Positions 35,774-47,720 of a stretch of 64,000 bases of DNA are shown one piece after another. This DNA comes from Capitulum mitella (Eukaryota; Arthropoda; Thecostraca; Pollicipedomorpha; Pollicipedidae), in contig CP099841.1 of NCBI GenBank assembly GCA_030062745.1, positions 34,650,368 to 34,714,367 on the forward strand, in the 5' to 3' direction. A program made the position numbers and the translations under genes. Numbering within the stretch: position 1 is the stretch's first letter; each line of letters opens with the position of its first letter. A model generated the notes under the pieces. The model was not told the origin of the DNA and searched no databases. It worked only from the letters and a program-made list of their open reading frames with translations.

Positions 35774-38434
35774 GAAGGGGGGGGGGGGGCAGGATTCAAC
35801 ATCACTACTTCTTAGAAATTTAACAGCAGCCTTATGAAATGGCCTCTTTGGCCCATTCCTCACTTTTTTGGATGCTCCTATGCTCTCGGGTCCATGGGAG
35901 AGTTCGAACGACGGGAGGAACGTCGGGGGTTCGGGAGACGGGCAGCGCAGGACGGGCGGCGTCTGCCAGTCCAGCCGTTCAGTCTAGGGATGCACCAGTC
36001 CACGGCCCCCGGCCCGGTGGGTCGCACGGCCGACTCGGCAGAACTGCGGGCTGCCGGTCTCGGCCGGAACGCCCGTCCCCGGCCGTCCCGGCGGGCGTCT
36101 CGGTCCCGCTCCCGCCCCTGGTGCACGTCCCGGTCCCGGTCCCGGTCCCGGTCCCGGTCCCGGCCGGTGACGGTCGGTCCGGGAGCGGCGGCGCCGACAG
36201 TGACGGGCGGGGTGTGGCCGGCCGCAGCGTCCGGCCAACTGGGACCTGCCGAGCCGGGCCGGGCCGAGCCGTCGGCTGGCACCGCGAGGCACCGAGATTG
36301 TACGGGCGTGGCGGGGGAGGGGGACGGGCGTCAGGATTTCGCCATCGCGTCCGTCGTAGCCACAGCCGAGACGTACAGACCTGGCCTCTTGTCAGGACCA
36401 ACGTGTCAAGCTTTGGACGCTTCGACTATCGGTACATGTCAGACATGCATTTTGTGCTGTCGATGTGACAACTGTGTTCGGCTCGTCAAGAGATTTTAGC
36501 AGGATTGTGGATTACATGTTTTGATTCACACGAGTTCGTCCGCTCAACTCAATATCAAGAGATCTCGATTATAATCCAATGAATCAGCCTCTAAAAAACC
36601 GGATCCGGAGAAAAAAGCTTATCTATTTTGGTATGCGTTTGAGAATGATACGCTGGGCCTGTTAAGCCCGAAATTCTCCGCTTTGAGAGATAGCAAGCGG
36701 TTCCGAAGATAACTCCTGTCCCATCTGAAGCCCCGTTACAGAATAACGACGACGCAAAACATACAACCCACACAAACGACCAGTTTGCCCTCGGTCCTTT
36801 ATATTACCGAAAATCATTGGAACCACGCCACAGCATCAGAAACCGCTAATTATGATGTCGCCAAACCTTCTTGTGACTCCGATAACGATGAGTCCATTAG
36901 CATATGGACTTCCTGTGTGGACTTCTTGTGGACTTCATCAGGACTTCTTCATTCTCATCATGCCACACCTGTTGAGCGGTGCTTGGCGGAAAGAATTCAC
37001 AGCGGGTGGGACCCAGCTTCCGAGACGGGAACAATGCCAAGGGACGCTGAACAACATAGGAGAAACGCGCTTCAGCGCATTTCTTTTCGGATTTCACATA
37101 TCAAGCTTTCCCTCTCTTTTTCTCCAGTTCTCCAACATGAAATATCAAATGACGACGTACGTCAGTGTATGATGGTCATGGAGAACAGTTACCTCTGAAG
37201 CATGACTGCAGCCACTATTAAACACTGCCGCTCCTTAGACACGCTCAATTTGCCAAGAAAGCATGATGAACTGTTGCTCCAAGACACCTCAGCAGAACTG
37301 ACAGTGAAAGGAACGGCGCCCGGTGAAATGACACAGGGCTCCGTTCCGCTGGTGCCCAGACAATGGCACTGCGTCCGGCCGTCACAATGACGAACATTCG
37401 TTTCGGGCTTTCAAAGCAGCGCTCGCCGCGAGCTGTTGCTCTGACGGCCGTCCGGAGATGATTGCCCGTGCCAAACAGGGGAAAAGAGTCCGCGCCAAAC
37501 AGGGGAAAAGCAACAGTCCGATTGCCGACGGGAAGGGAAGGGAATTTTAATAAATCGTGGCCCGACTGCCAATCACCTGCTGGCCTTGCATAATGAGAAC
37601 GCCAGTCATCGTCCACTGCATAGCCGATGACGGCAATACAGACAGCGGCCGAGAGGCTCTCACCGAGCACCTCAGGCGGCGCCAACCGCACTCGTGACGT
37701 CAGACGCCGCGTCACGCCGACCCAAGGCTCATTAATTTACGACGGGCGGCGCGGGCGGCGCCGGTGGCCGCCGCCGTCCGCCGACCGGCCCTATCTGGGT
37801 CCATGCATCATCAGGCCGGCTGCAGCCGCCCCTCTCGCGCGCGCCGGAGGGCGATCGCGCGATCTCGCCGCGTCCCGGCGGGGGCCGGCAGTCTGCGGGG
37901 CGCCCTCGGCGGGCCGGCCGCTCCGCTTCCTGCATACCGGCGACGGGAAGGCCACACAGGTGGGGCGCCGCGACCACGCCCGCGCGCGAACGCCCCCGGC
38001 GCCTTCCAAATACGGACGGGGCGCTGGACGGACGACCGCCGCCGAGAGGCGACGCCTGGTGACGGCCGTCTGGGGCGACGACTTGAGGAAGCATTGCCTC
38101 ACCCTCCACGCCGGTAGCCTGTCGTTAGATAGTCGTTAAACGGAGTTTATGAGGTGCGATTGGCGAAGGAGGGGCGGGGGAGAACTAACATCCGGCAGGG
38201 GAATGCCGCCCGAGCCGGCATCCAGCGTCACCCGGCCGGCCGCAGCGCCGCGTGACACGAGCCCGGCGGATCCGCCGGCATACCCGTGACCGGCCGTCAG
38301 CCCGTCCCGTCACCGGCCGTCGGATGAGCCCCGCTTCCGGCCGGACCCGCAGTCGGCGGGTCGGCCGCTGTCGCAACGCCGGTGAAACCGGGCCGGCCGG
38401 GGCGGCCGGGCCGCGTCACCGGCGGCTGACTCAC
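35774..38434. other. Intron of the minus-strand gene, no exon seen
   Basis: Includes a five-copy CGGTCC hexamer repeat at 36131-36160. A 17-bp direct repeat GCCAAACAGGGGAAAAG lies at 37470-37486 and 37494-37510. A perfect TGACGTCA lies at 37695-37702. GC-rich at 35.5-36.3 and 37.6-38.4 kb, where open frames on both strands lack splice context. Confidence 0.45.
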
Positions 38435-39869
38435 CTCGGCCGCGGCCGGCGGCTCCTCCTCGGTCGGCGTGCCCAGCGGCAGCACCTCGGGCGGCCCGCG
38501 CTCCGGCGACTGGCTACTCTTCACCTTTGTCCTGTCGCGCAAAGGTGACGCAGCGATCGAGGAGAGCGCCTTGCGGAGGGAGGCGCGCCGGCTCTGCCGT
38601 TCCGCCGCCGCCGGCGGCCGCCCGTGAGCGCCGTCGTCCCCCCGGCCGTCGCCGTCGGCCGCGCCGCCGCCCGCCGGCCTGCACTCGGCGGCAGCTGTCG
38701 GCGCCGACGCGTCGCCAACCGTCAGAGACGGCGACAGAGAGGGCCGCGGCCCGAGCTGCGGTTTCGGCGCCGGCTCCGGGCGGCGCAGCGCGGGCTTAAC
38801 GGGGCTCGGTTCTCGCTGCTGCTGTTTGGGGGCTCCGTCCGACGCCGGCGCAGCGTCGGCTCCTGTCCGCCGCAGCGGCTGCTTGGGAGCGATCTCACGC
38901 TGGGCGGCCGGCTGCCTGGCGGACGGCACGGACGTCTGCACGCGGCGCAGAGGGTCCTTCGCGACCGCCGGCTTCACAATGTCACCCGGGGCTGAGGTGC
39001 CTGTCCGCCTCAGTGGTACCTTGCTCGTCTCCGGTGTCGCGCTCTCAGCGCGATCCGGCGGCATTCTGTAGGGCGATGTCTCCGGCCGACCACGGGGCTC
39101 CGACATCAGGGCCATCTGCAGCCGCCTCAGAGGGTCTTTCGTGGCATGAATCTCAAGACGCTTCAGCGGCTCCTTGACTCCTTCCGGTCGCTTCACCGTC
39201 TCCCTGGCTGGAGTCGAGTCCAGTCCGCTTCACGTGCTCCCTACCGGGCACGCCATCTTGCCTGCGCAGGGGCTTTTTGGCCGGCGGCGGCGGAGGCTCC
39301 AGCCACCCGAGCAGTTGGCCCGTGGGAGCCGTGTCCACGCGGCGCAGCGGCTCCTTGGTCAGCGCCAGGTCGAGTCGCTTGGCCGCCTCCCGTGCCGGCG
39401 CGGCGTCCTGCCGCCTCGGCGGCTGCCGGCCGGGCGACGGCTCGACGCGGCGGGCGGCCTCGCGCGCGTTGGTCGTGTACAGCCGGCGCACAGGCTCCCT
39501 GGCCGGCGGCGCGTCTTGCCGCGGCGGCGGGCCGGCCAGCGGCGCGCTGTCCGTCCGCCGCAGCGGCTCCTTCACCGCCGGCGAGCTCTCCGAACGGCGC
39601 AGCGGCAACTTCAGCCACGAGCCGGCAGCCCCCTTCGACGGGTCGCGGATCTTCACCGATTTGCGCTTCTTCTGCGGCTTGACATCCTGCGGCTGCATCG
39701 CGGCCTGGCCGACGGCGTCGGCCAGCGCCGGCTCCAGCCGCCGCCGGCTGAACACCTTGAGCGACTTGGAGCGCTTGCGGCGCTTTAGCTCGTCGTCGCG
39801 CGTCCTGCTGAGCGTCGAGCAAGCCACCACCACACAGTCCTTGTCCATCCACACGGTGCGCCCGTCCAC
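38435..39869 (-). CDS. Long exon with tandem basic PLRRxx[ST] motif array (partial gene)
   Basis: The 3' border is a strong donor, GAG|GTGAGT, in phase 0. The 5' border may be an acceptor ending CTGCAG at 39870-39872, which continues in phase 0 from the PH-like exon. Alternatively, translation of a short isoform may start at the ATG at 39876-39878. The protein starts VDGRTVWMDKDCVVVACS, then a Lys/Arg-rich stretch (KRRKRSKSLKVFSRRR), then about 16 motif copies between about 39614 and 38775, such as PLRRSESSP, PLRRTDSAP, PLRRVDTAP, PLRRTGTSAP and PLRRVQTSVP. Near the end lies SRRASLRKALSS, with a PKA-like RRAS. Length between borders is 1435 nt, one more than a multiple of three, and the frame shifts by one near 39205-39228, between copies 9 and 10. 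Function unknown; likely a disordered, phosphorylated scaffold region. Confidence 0.78.
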
Positions 39870-39906
39870 CTGCAGCATGGCGCGCGCCGCCGCCTCGCTC
39901 CGCCCG

Positions 39907-39933
39907 CGCCGCCGCCGCCGCCGCCGCCGCCGC
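39907..39933. repeat. (GCC)n trinucleotide repeat
   Basis: About nine GCC/CGC triplets lie just upstream (minus-strand sense) of the long exon, inside a CpG-dense block. This fits a 5' untranslated region or promoter-proximal CpG island if the ATG at 39878 is used. Confidence 0.8.
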
Positions 39934-39983
39934 GCCCACCACTGCGGCGGCCGGCCGGCGCCGGCGCGCGCCCCGGCCCGGCG

Positions 39984-39991
39984 TGACGTCA
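39984..39991. promoter_or_regulatory. CRE site TGACGTCA
   Basis: A full palindromic CREB/ATF consensus 106 bp upstream of the possible start codon at 39878, within a CpG-rich block. A second perfect copy is at 40217-40224. Paired CREs near a start codon suggest an internal promoter for a short isoform. This is inference; no TATA box or cap site was identified. Confidence 0.45.
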
Positions 39992-40216
39992 GCGGCGGCG
40001 GCGGCGGCGGCGGGCTGGCCGACCGGCCCAGCCCTGACCCTGGCCGCGACCGGGTCGCGCGCCGCGCTGCCGCCGGCGACGCTCGTCAGCGTCCGGGCTT
40101 CCGCCGCCGCCACGGGAAAACTACGGTAGACGACTCGGGAGGGAGGCGGTGACTGAACTCCAGCGGTCAGCTGACGTGAGGCCCGTACCGCCACGGGGCG
40201 GTGGAGAGGAGCGCTG

Positions 40217-40224
40217 TGACGTCA
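40217..40224. promoter_or_regulatory. Second upstream CRE site TGACGTCA
   Basis: Perfect palindrome, 233 bp farther from the long exon than the first. It supports the internal-promoter idea but could be part of the window-wide excess of this word. Confidence 0.4.
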
Positions 40225-43200
40225 GGGAGTAACAGTACGTCTGGCGGGACAGCAAGGCCGGGCCTTCCGTTGAGACCGGAATGAAGGGCGGCAGAGCCGG
40301 GGACAGCAAAGACCGGGTGCTGTGACGGATCACAGACAGCGCGACGTGTGACGGCGCGGCCAGACCAGGGTCGTGAATGAGCGGTTCAACGGAAGACCGC
40401 AGGTCCGTGATGCCTTTCTGCACTGCCAGAGCAGCGTGACCGTGTCACTTCCGCTTCGAGCGCGAACACTGTGCTCATGACCAGATACCGCTAGCATCCA
40501 GCGCCATGACTGTACGCAGTTGTCCGGTGTTCAAGAAGCCTGGCCTAACCCAGTCGGCTCAGTTCCCAAGCACCGGCCAGCAGCCAAACTCCCATTACTG
40601 CCATCGACGCCGGCCCGACCGCGACCGGTCGAATAAGAGCCCGTGCTCAGCACGAGGGTGACGCAACTGATTCCGAGGGACGAACAGGGCACGGAGGTCG
40701 CGGCACACTCGAGGCTAATCCCCGGAGATACTTGTGCAACGGAGATCGGCAGGGTGATCTGCCAGGAGCGCTGGAGCTCGCCATGCAGGCGGAGGCGGCA
40801 CCGGCGGCTTTTTGCCAAATCATTTCCGCTTGCAACGCGATCATCTACGTGTTGGTTTCAACACAGCTGGGACCACTGCCCCGTGACCCCCGATCTGCGC
40901 CTATGCCTACGTGATTTGCATCCTTAAAACGCCATCACGTGACGAAATTCTGAACCGATAGAAATAATGGGTGCTGTTCCGCCTACAGCCGCTGTGTTAT
41001 TAAAGGCTGCGGAGTACGAGGAAACGGAGGCTTTTCTTGAAACATCGCGTCGCCACGCGCCTCCTGCGAGGGAGCAGAGCTGCAGATTTTCCTCAGCTTG
41101 CACGAAAAGCAAGCTACAGCTGAGAGATGAATGGAAGACCAGCAACGACCGGGCTGCGAAACACCGGGCCTTCCTTAGTATGACAGCGTGGTGGCAGCAC
41201 TTCCAACGACGCCCTCCATCGTCCCAGCACAAAAAAATCATAGCGCCAACCCCCCCCCCCCGGACGTGCCTGTTCTGGGACCCTGCGCGAAATCCGGCGC
41301 GGCCGTGCAAGGCCGCGGCACGTGTCGCCCGTGGCCGGCTGTCTGCCGCCGAGCCGTGACGGCCTGCCGCGGCGCCGGCCGCCGGCGCGGCCAGCCTTGG
41401 CGTCCGGCTGACCGCCGCCACGCCCCGGCCGGCCGGCGGCCGGCGTCCAGCAATGGATAGGCCATCGAAGCGCTCGGAAGGCCAAGGCAGCAATGGATAG
41501 GATAGGCCAGCAATGGATAGTCCCTCCAGCGCGCGGAAGGCCAACGGTCCGGTGGCGCGGCGGCGGCGGTCGCGGACGGCGGCCGAGTCGGCACTTCCGC
41601 CGGCTATTAGGCCGGCCCTCGGCCGCGGCCAGGTGGAAATCGCAGCGCGGCGAGACGCGGCGAGGCAGCCTTCGGGCCGGCGCGGCGGCGGCCGGCGACG
41701 GCTGCCCCCCGCGGAGACGCCCGCGAGCGCCGCCGTAATTGGAGCTGATCATGACGGCGCGGTGGGTGTGGTCGGCCGCGGCTGCCCGCGCGGCGGCGGC
41801 GGCGCAGCGTGAGGAAGCGCGCCGGATGCTGCGCACACGCTGAGTTGAGGGGGCCCCCGGGAACGAAACCAGCATATTACAGGGAGGGCCGACACGTGGA
41901 CCAAACCAGAGGTTCACGTGAAGCGCTGACCACAAGGGGAAAGGAATCATGAATGCATTTCTACCACTCAAGGCTTTTGCCAACCATCAAACACGAGACA
42001 CGAGATGAGCAGATCATCTCCACGGGACAAGCGTCATCCTTTCACTTCTGGGAAGTCGTCCTGCGCGCTGAAGCGTCACGACGAGACCTTGTCGGCGCAC
42101 AACGCTAACAAAAAGGTAGCCAGACGGACGGCGCGTCACAGAAACCGCCCGCGGGTGCCGCACCCCCGCACGGCCGACGGGCCATCCATCATGTGGCGGC
42201 ACGGTGCCACCGCCAGAGCGGCGCGTCCTTGCCGCCACCGGCGTGATTCAGGGACTCTCGCTGAGCAGGGGCGCCGTCGTCAGGCGGGCAGGGGGTCGAT
42301 GAGCTCCCCCAGACGGCTCGAGGCCTCGCCGACTCGTTTCGGTGTCCGTAAGAAGGTGGTCGGAGCATAGGATGCTGGAATTTCCAACCGATGCTGATCC
42401 GGCGACAGCCCGGGCGGCGATACGGCGTAGCGGCTAATCGGCCGCTCAGTGTGGGATGAAATCCTGGCGACGCTGGCAGCGCCAAGAGGCCACCTCTGAC
42501 AATGGCTCAGGGATTTCTGACAATAGCGCGGGGAACGCTCCGACTCCGCGCCGGCCTCGTCAGCGCAGCCGATCAGCGGCGGCGGCGGCGGCAGGGAGGG
42601 GAGGGGGCTGCAGATCGGTACCCCAGGTATGCACCGTCACGTGACGTCAGTCTGACGTCCCCGCGGCGACGGAGGCTTGTCCGAGTCGTGTTTATGTCTG
42701 CCAACGTGCAATTAATAGCCGGATTTGCGAAACAACACGGCAACTGACAACCGCAGCGGGAGCTTCTTGGTTGTTTTGAAGGGACTACCACACAGGATTC
42801 AAGCAGCTTGAGGCGTGTGGAAGCCTACAAACTAAGCGTTAGAAGAACGGTTCAAACAACTGTGTGCTCAGCACTCGTTGTAGGAAATAAGACAAAAGAC
42901 ACTCAATGTACAAGAGGGGAGGACTGATCGAAAATCGTTTACCCCAAATATAATAAGATATAAATATCTCCCATCTTCTCAAGCTGCACGCAGCTCTAGT
43001 GCATCAGGACTTTCCACAGAGCTTTGTTTACGGATTACACAGATCTCTGCAAGAACAAAGGTACCGGCATTCACTCGATAAACGCAATCAGGTAATGAGT
43101 GACGAGCAATTTTTGCGGCATTGTCAGTCTGACAGGTCGTAACTCAAACGTCAGCAGTCAGTTATTGGTAGCTATCAGCACTATGCAGTCAAGCTGTAAG

Positions 43201-45962
43201 GAGTACTAAACAAAGAAGTGTGTTCTTTATTTGTATTTCACAGCCGCATGTTTAGAAGTAGGCTCTTCTCTTCCAACTTAACCGATTCACGCCTTAAAAA
43301 TTTATCCTAAGCCATACAGTCCCTGGATAACCATCAAACAAAAACAAGAGAAGCAAGACCGAATTTGGCGAAAGAGGTGAGGACGGAAAGTTCTCCAGTC
43401 GTGCCTTTCCCTCAGGCCAGGCGGCACCTCACCGCGACCTTGCAAAGCTACTTTGGGATAAGTATGCAAATGCATGCAATCTCGGCCGGCGATCAGTCGT
43501 CCGCCCAGTGATCCGGCGGTCGTGTCGGACTCGAGCGTTCCGCTCGAAGCGCGACAAAAACGGCCGCCGCGAGCGCCGCGACACGCAAACAACCCCCGCC
43601 GTCCACTCCGCCCGCCGTCCATGGCCCGCTCCACCCAGCAGCGTCCGCTTCGGCCGGGCGCCGAACCGGCCAGGCGGCTGCAGCGGGCTCAACGAGAGCC
43701 CGCAGGCGGCCGTACACGAGGTTCTCGCCCGTCCCTGACAGGGTAACGTCGGTCCGTGCACGTTTATGGCTCTGTCGACGCTTCAGGTTGATGGCGTTTT
43801 CACATGCTGAGAGTGCAAGAGATGCAAGAGTCGAGCAGTTCATCGTCAAGTGGACTCTGAAAATGTCCCTCATGCAACGTTCACGTTCTTCTTTGAACTG
43901 GCAGAAACAAACGTATCGGAGCCAGTGTACCGTTTAGACAGGTAAGCAGTGCCACCACAGGTGCAAGCGACGAGAACGGCGACACTGGAAAACTACTCGA
44001 TATTAATGATAAAGAGTATTTTGTGAGAATAGTGGCTTTGGGAACCTGAGCCCATGAGATACAATTATGTGGTAAACTCATGCCTGAGTGCCTATCTGAG
44101 GTGTACCCAGCGTCTCTGCGCTCGTGGCAACAACCCAATGAGAGAGCAGTTCTCCACGGCAGGTCACGATTCCACGTCCAGCGACCGACAGACCTGACGG
44201 CTGGAGACGCCGAAGCCGGCCCGACCCAACCAGCGCCTGCTCATCGCAGCGGCGGCCTGAAACCCGGGCTCGTCTGCGCAGATGACGCCGTGGGCAGGGC
44301 GCCGAGCCTCGGACCTCTGGAGGACGGGCCGGCCGCTATTCGGCGGCTGAAGAGAGCCGGGTGTGGCTCCGGACCCGTCCCGAGCCCACTGCTCCGCCGT
44401 GTCCCGTGGTTCCGAGGGCGGGTGTGGGCCGACCGGCCGAGTTACGTCACGCGCGGGCGCGGACGGCCGCGCTGACAGGTGCGTGCGGGGGCTCGGCGGC
44501 GACGCCCCGGCTCACGCACTCGGCGTCTGTCGAGCTGACCTCTGCCGGGACCGGCGCCGCCTCGGTCCACGCTCGCCGGACGGCCCCGTGGTCCCAGCCG
44601 GTACCCGGTCCACCGTGACCGGTCATCGCCGTCTCACCAGGGCTTCACGCGGCCGTGTCGTGGCACGTGACATTAGCTGGCGATGGTGTGGCGTCGATAG
44701 CAATGACTCATGTACGAAATCCCGAACAAGGAGCTCAGTGCTCGTAAACCAATGTGAGCAAAATGCCGGTGGAATAACATGAGTGTGTCTCAGAGGCCCC
44801 ATTCCGGGAGGATGTTTTATGACATACTAGGACGGTTGTTTTCCCGAGTACGAAATTTTTGCACACTGCCGATATAACATCCCTCACTTACCTCCACATA
44901 TCTGATGACCACACATGACTACATCAAAAATAAAAAGGGGTTTTTGAAACGGGCAAACGGCATTTCAACGCCGGCGACTGTCCTGCTCCTGAACAGGATT
45001 GCTTCTGGTCTCCGTGACTGTTTGACATGGTACTTTCTGCATGTTAGACAATTTACAAAAGTTGGCCGGATTTTCCGATTCAGGTTCGATATTTGGTGCG
45101 CTTTTTCTCTTTTCTCTCTATTAGGGCAGCTTTTTCACCAGGTCGTCACGCATGAGCATGAGGCTTAAGCGGTTTTCATATCACAAGGACAAACCGCCTT
45201 AGTCACGCCGGTCATGGCAGGCCGAAGAAAAAACGGGCAGGCCAGGGCTTTGAAATCAGATCACGCGGAGCCATCACAGCACGACACATCACAGAACAGC
45301 ACGCGACAAGAAAACGTCACGCACCAGGACAGGATGCGTCGCCATACCAAACGCGCCATCGGCACAGGTGTAAGTCGGTATAGTGCCAGTCAAACTGAAG
45401 TTCCAGAGGCGGGATCCCCTCTGAACATTGCTAAATGCCGTGCACCGTTCCGGCTACGGGCCCGTTGGCCGTGCGTTGTCCGACCGACGCTCGCCACTGT
45501 CTTAGACTGTCTCAGACAGGACAGACAGAAAGACAGATCACCACTGCATGGCCGGGTGAAGAAAGCAATGCTCCTTAATCAGGCATCGCAAAGCCTCTTT
45601 CCTTGCCTTTTAGTCGGAATATCCAGCACCAATGGCGACGAATTTTGTAAACTGATTGTTTTACTGAACGCAGAAAACCTGATACATCTACTGTACACCT
45701 TGACAAACAGGGTAGCCATAATAAATCTCTTTCCGAATTCGTCTCCAACAGACGTGTAGACAAGTGTCGTGGTAGTGGTCATGAGCACCATCTGCAACGC
45801 AATCCAAAGTCCTCTTAAATGACATGAACCTCCAGCCAGCGGCAGGAGCGGCGTGAAAAAGCACAGCCATCCCCCCTGTCACAGGCGGGGCATGCGGGAA
45901 ATCACTATACCGAATATTCCCAGTATTCAGTGGCGCGTCAGCCGCGCAGGAGAGCGTGGCGC
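40225..45962. other. Intron between PH-like and repeat exons, no exon seen
   Basis: Small items: a C run of 12 at 41250-41261; repeated GCAATGGATAGG words at about 41450-41520; an E-box CACGTG (42638-42643) overlapping a TGACGTCA (42642-42649). GC-rich at 41.2-42.6 and 43.4-44.6 kb, balanced elsewhere. Frames on both strands show no splice-bounded protein-like segment. Confidence 0.45.
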
Positions 45963-46017
45963 GTCAGCGGGCCAGTTCTGGGCCGGCGGGGTCAGCGGGC
46001 CAGTTCTGGGCCGGCGG
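45963..46017. repeat. 28-bp repeat, two copies
   Basis: GTCAGCGGGCCAGTTCTGGG followed by CCGGCGG occurs at 45963 and again at 45991, identical over 27 bases. A run of ten G follows at 46052-46061. Confidence 0.9.
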
Positions 46018-46089
46018 AACCGGGGCTTCTGGCGCTGCGGCTGCCAGCTCTGGGGGGGGGGTGCTTGGATCCGCCAGGGGGGCCAGGGG

Positions 46090-46240
46090 ACCATGGCTCA
46101 GCCCCTTGGCAGTGAAAAATTTAACGTTTCTTTACGCGCTTAAAATGAAAAGGATAAAAAATCCGGAAACTGAAATTAAAGCGTTCGAAATCCGACGAAT
46201 TTTTAGTTTTGAGGGGACTATGCCTGTCCCTGCCCATTCT
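46090..46240. mobile_element. Truncated copy of the GGCGTAGCCA element family
   Basis: Shares CCCCTTGG, TGAAAAATTTA(A/G)CGTT, AATCCGACGA and TTTTGAGGGG, in the same order, with the element at 24769-24940. The expected left inverted end is missing or has diverged to ACCATGGCTCAG. No coding capacity. Confidence 0.5.
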
Positions 46241-47589
46241 TGGCAGAATCCTTGTCATGCCCATGTGAGCCATGGGACGCTGGGATAGGGGCTTTGGGCT
46301 TTAGAGATGGCATACAGGCCCTGGACATTACGAGCTGGACCCTGGTGGCAATGATCGGAACACCGCAGCAATTCTCGAGTCACCGCTGGTGATTGATGAG
46401 CGTGTCCTTCTCGCATGGAGTGATGATAGCCAACCGCCGAAAAACCAACAAACCGCTGCTGGGAACGCCTGGCCTCATCAAAAGGGAAGTATTCTCTCAC
46501 CGTGTTCATAGCAGGGTGAAGTAAGGTCTTATACCGCAACGCACTGGTGATGCTCAACTGCTGCACCCTGCATACTCAAATCGCTTGCATTTTCTCACCT
46601 ACCTGTTCATGCATTACACATCATTCAGACAGCCAATGGGCCCTTAATCAACACGAACAAAATATCTAGCCATATATTTTCTTCACGGCAGAAACCATGA
46701 CTTTTGTTTCAAACATCCCATTTTATGTGTCGGTGAGCGGCATGACAACAAGCCGCCATCACGCAAGGGTTCCGGCTAATTTCAGGGGTGAGGTCCCAAC
46801 GACTGCGAAGATTGTCCACACAAGTCGCGGACCAGTCGGCACTCATCCCCCCCCCGACATGGCTGCGGCCGACGTGGAGTCGGCACCCCACCCCGACACA
46901 GCCACTGGCCGGTCTGCACTCACCCGACAGTCTGCAACCCGTCACGACGCAGGCTAGGAGCAGTCGGCACCCAACCCTGACAAGCCGTTAGGCCGAGTTG
47001 GCATCCCCAGCCGGCCAGCCCGGTCGGGAACTGGGGCCGCATCGCGTGGTCGATCGCGTTTGTCCCGCTCTGCCCCGCTATGGCCGTCGTTCGTTTCACA
47101 GGCGCGGAACTAGGGTTTACAGCGAGGCAGGCAGAGTGGCAACACGCCAAACCGTGGTCACTGCCTCGAGCCCCAGCTCGTGACAAGCCCAGCTGCACCA
47201 TGTTTGCACGTGGTGACGATACAATATGGCTTGAACACCGCATTTGTAGCGAAATCTCAATCATGCTATGCTGACCTCCACGGCGCAGAACTTTCAGGAA
47301 AGCGGGGCAGACGAAATGAGCTGGACGGAGTTGGTGAGATTTTGTCTTTCAGTACTTCAGTTTGGTCCTAAACAAAGCGATACGTGTGCAAAACAGTGCA
47401 AGCCACGGCTCATTTTTAACGCAGTGTAGCCCTCAGGGAAATCATAACAGTCCTCTGAACACACCCAATGCCACAGCACAGCTATGATGCGAACAGCTTT
47501 TTAGGCGTCCGTACGCGGTGCGTTTGTCCCAGTCCGACACAATGTCTGCTGAATCGCGATCAATCGACGGATGCTTGTCCTCAGGGCGA
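46241..47589. other. No gene seen
   Basis: Around 46835-46995 a degenerate repeat with core GTCGGCACCC(C)ACCC occurs about four times at 40-60 bp spacing, with a C run of nine at 46847-46855. Otherwise nothing recognised. Confidence 0.45.
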
Positions 47590-47720
47590 TCCGATCAGAG
47601 CTGATCTTACGTAACGACGCGGGCGTGACTCAGTTTCGCCTGGCTCTCCGGGCAAATCCTTTCAGTTATGTCAGACAAAACTGGGAGGTTCGTGTTCAAG
47701 TCCCACCAAAAACTCGACTT
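47590..47720 (+). repeat. Possible tRNA-related SINE fragment
   Basis: TGTTCAAGTCCCACC at about 47691-47705 matches a polymerase III B box and T-arm. A box-like GTGACTCAGTTTCG lies about 70 bp upstream. Stems are not convincing, so this is a weak call. I see no clear 3' tail or flanking duplication. Confidence 0.25.

Noticed and set aside
39241-40194. Overlapping frames opposite and alongside the long exon (291 codons plus, 317 codons minus in another frame)
   Set aside because: The minus-strand frame with the regular PLRR motif, matching donor and coherent phase explains the region. The others are shadows with low-complexity Ala/Arg/Gly content.
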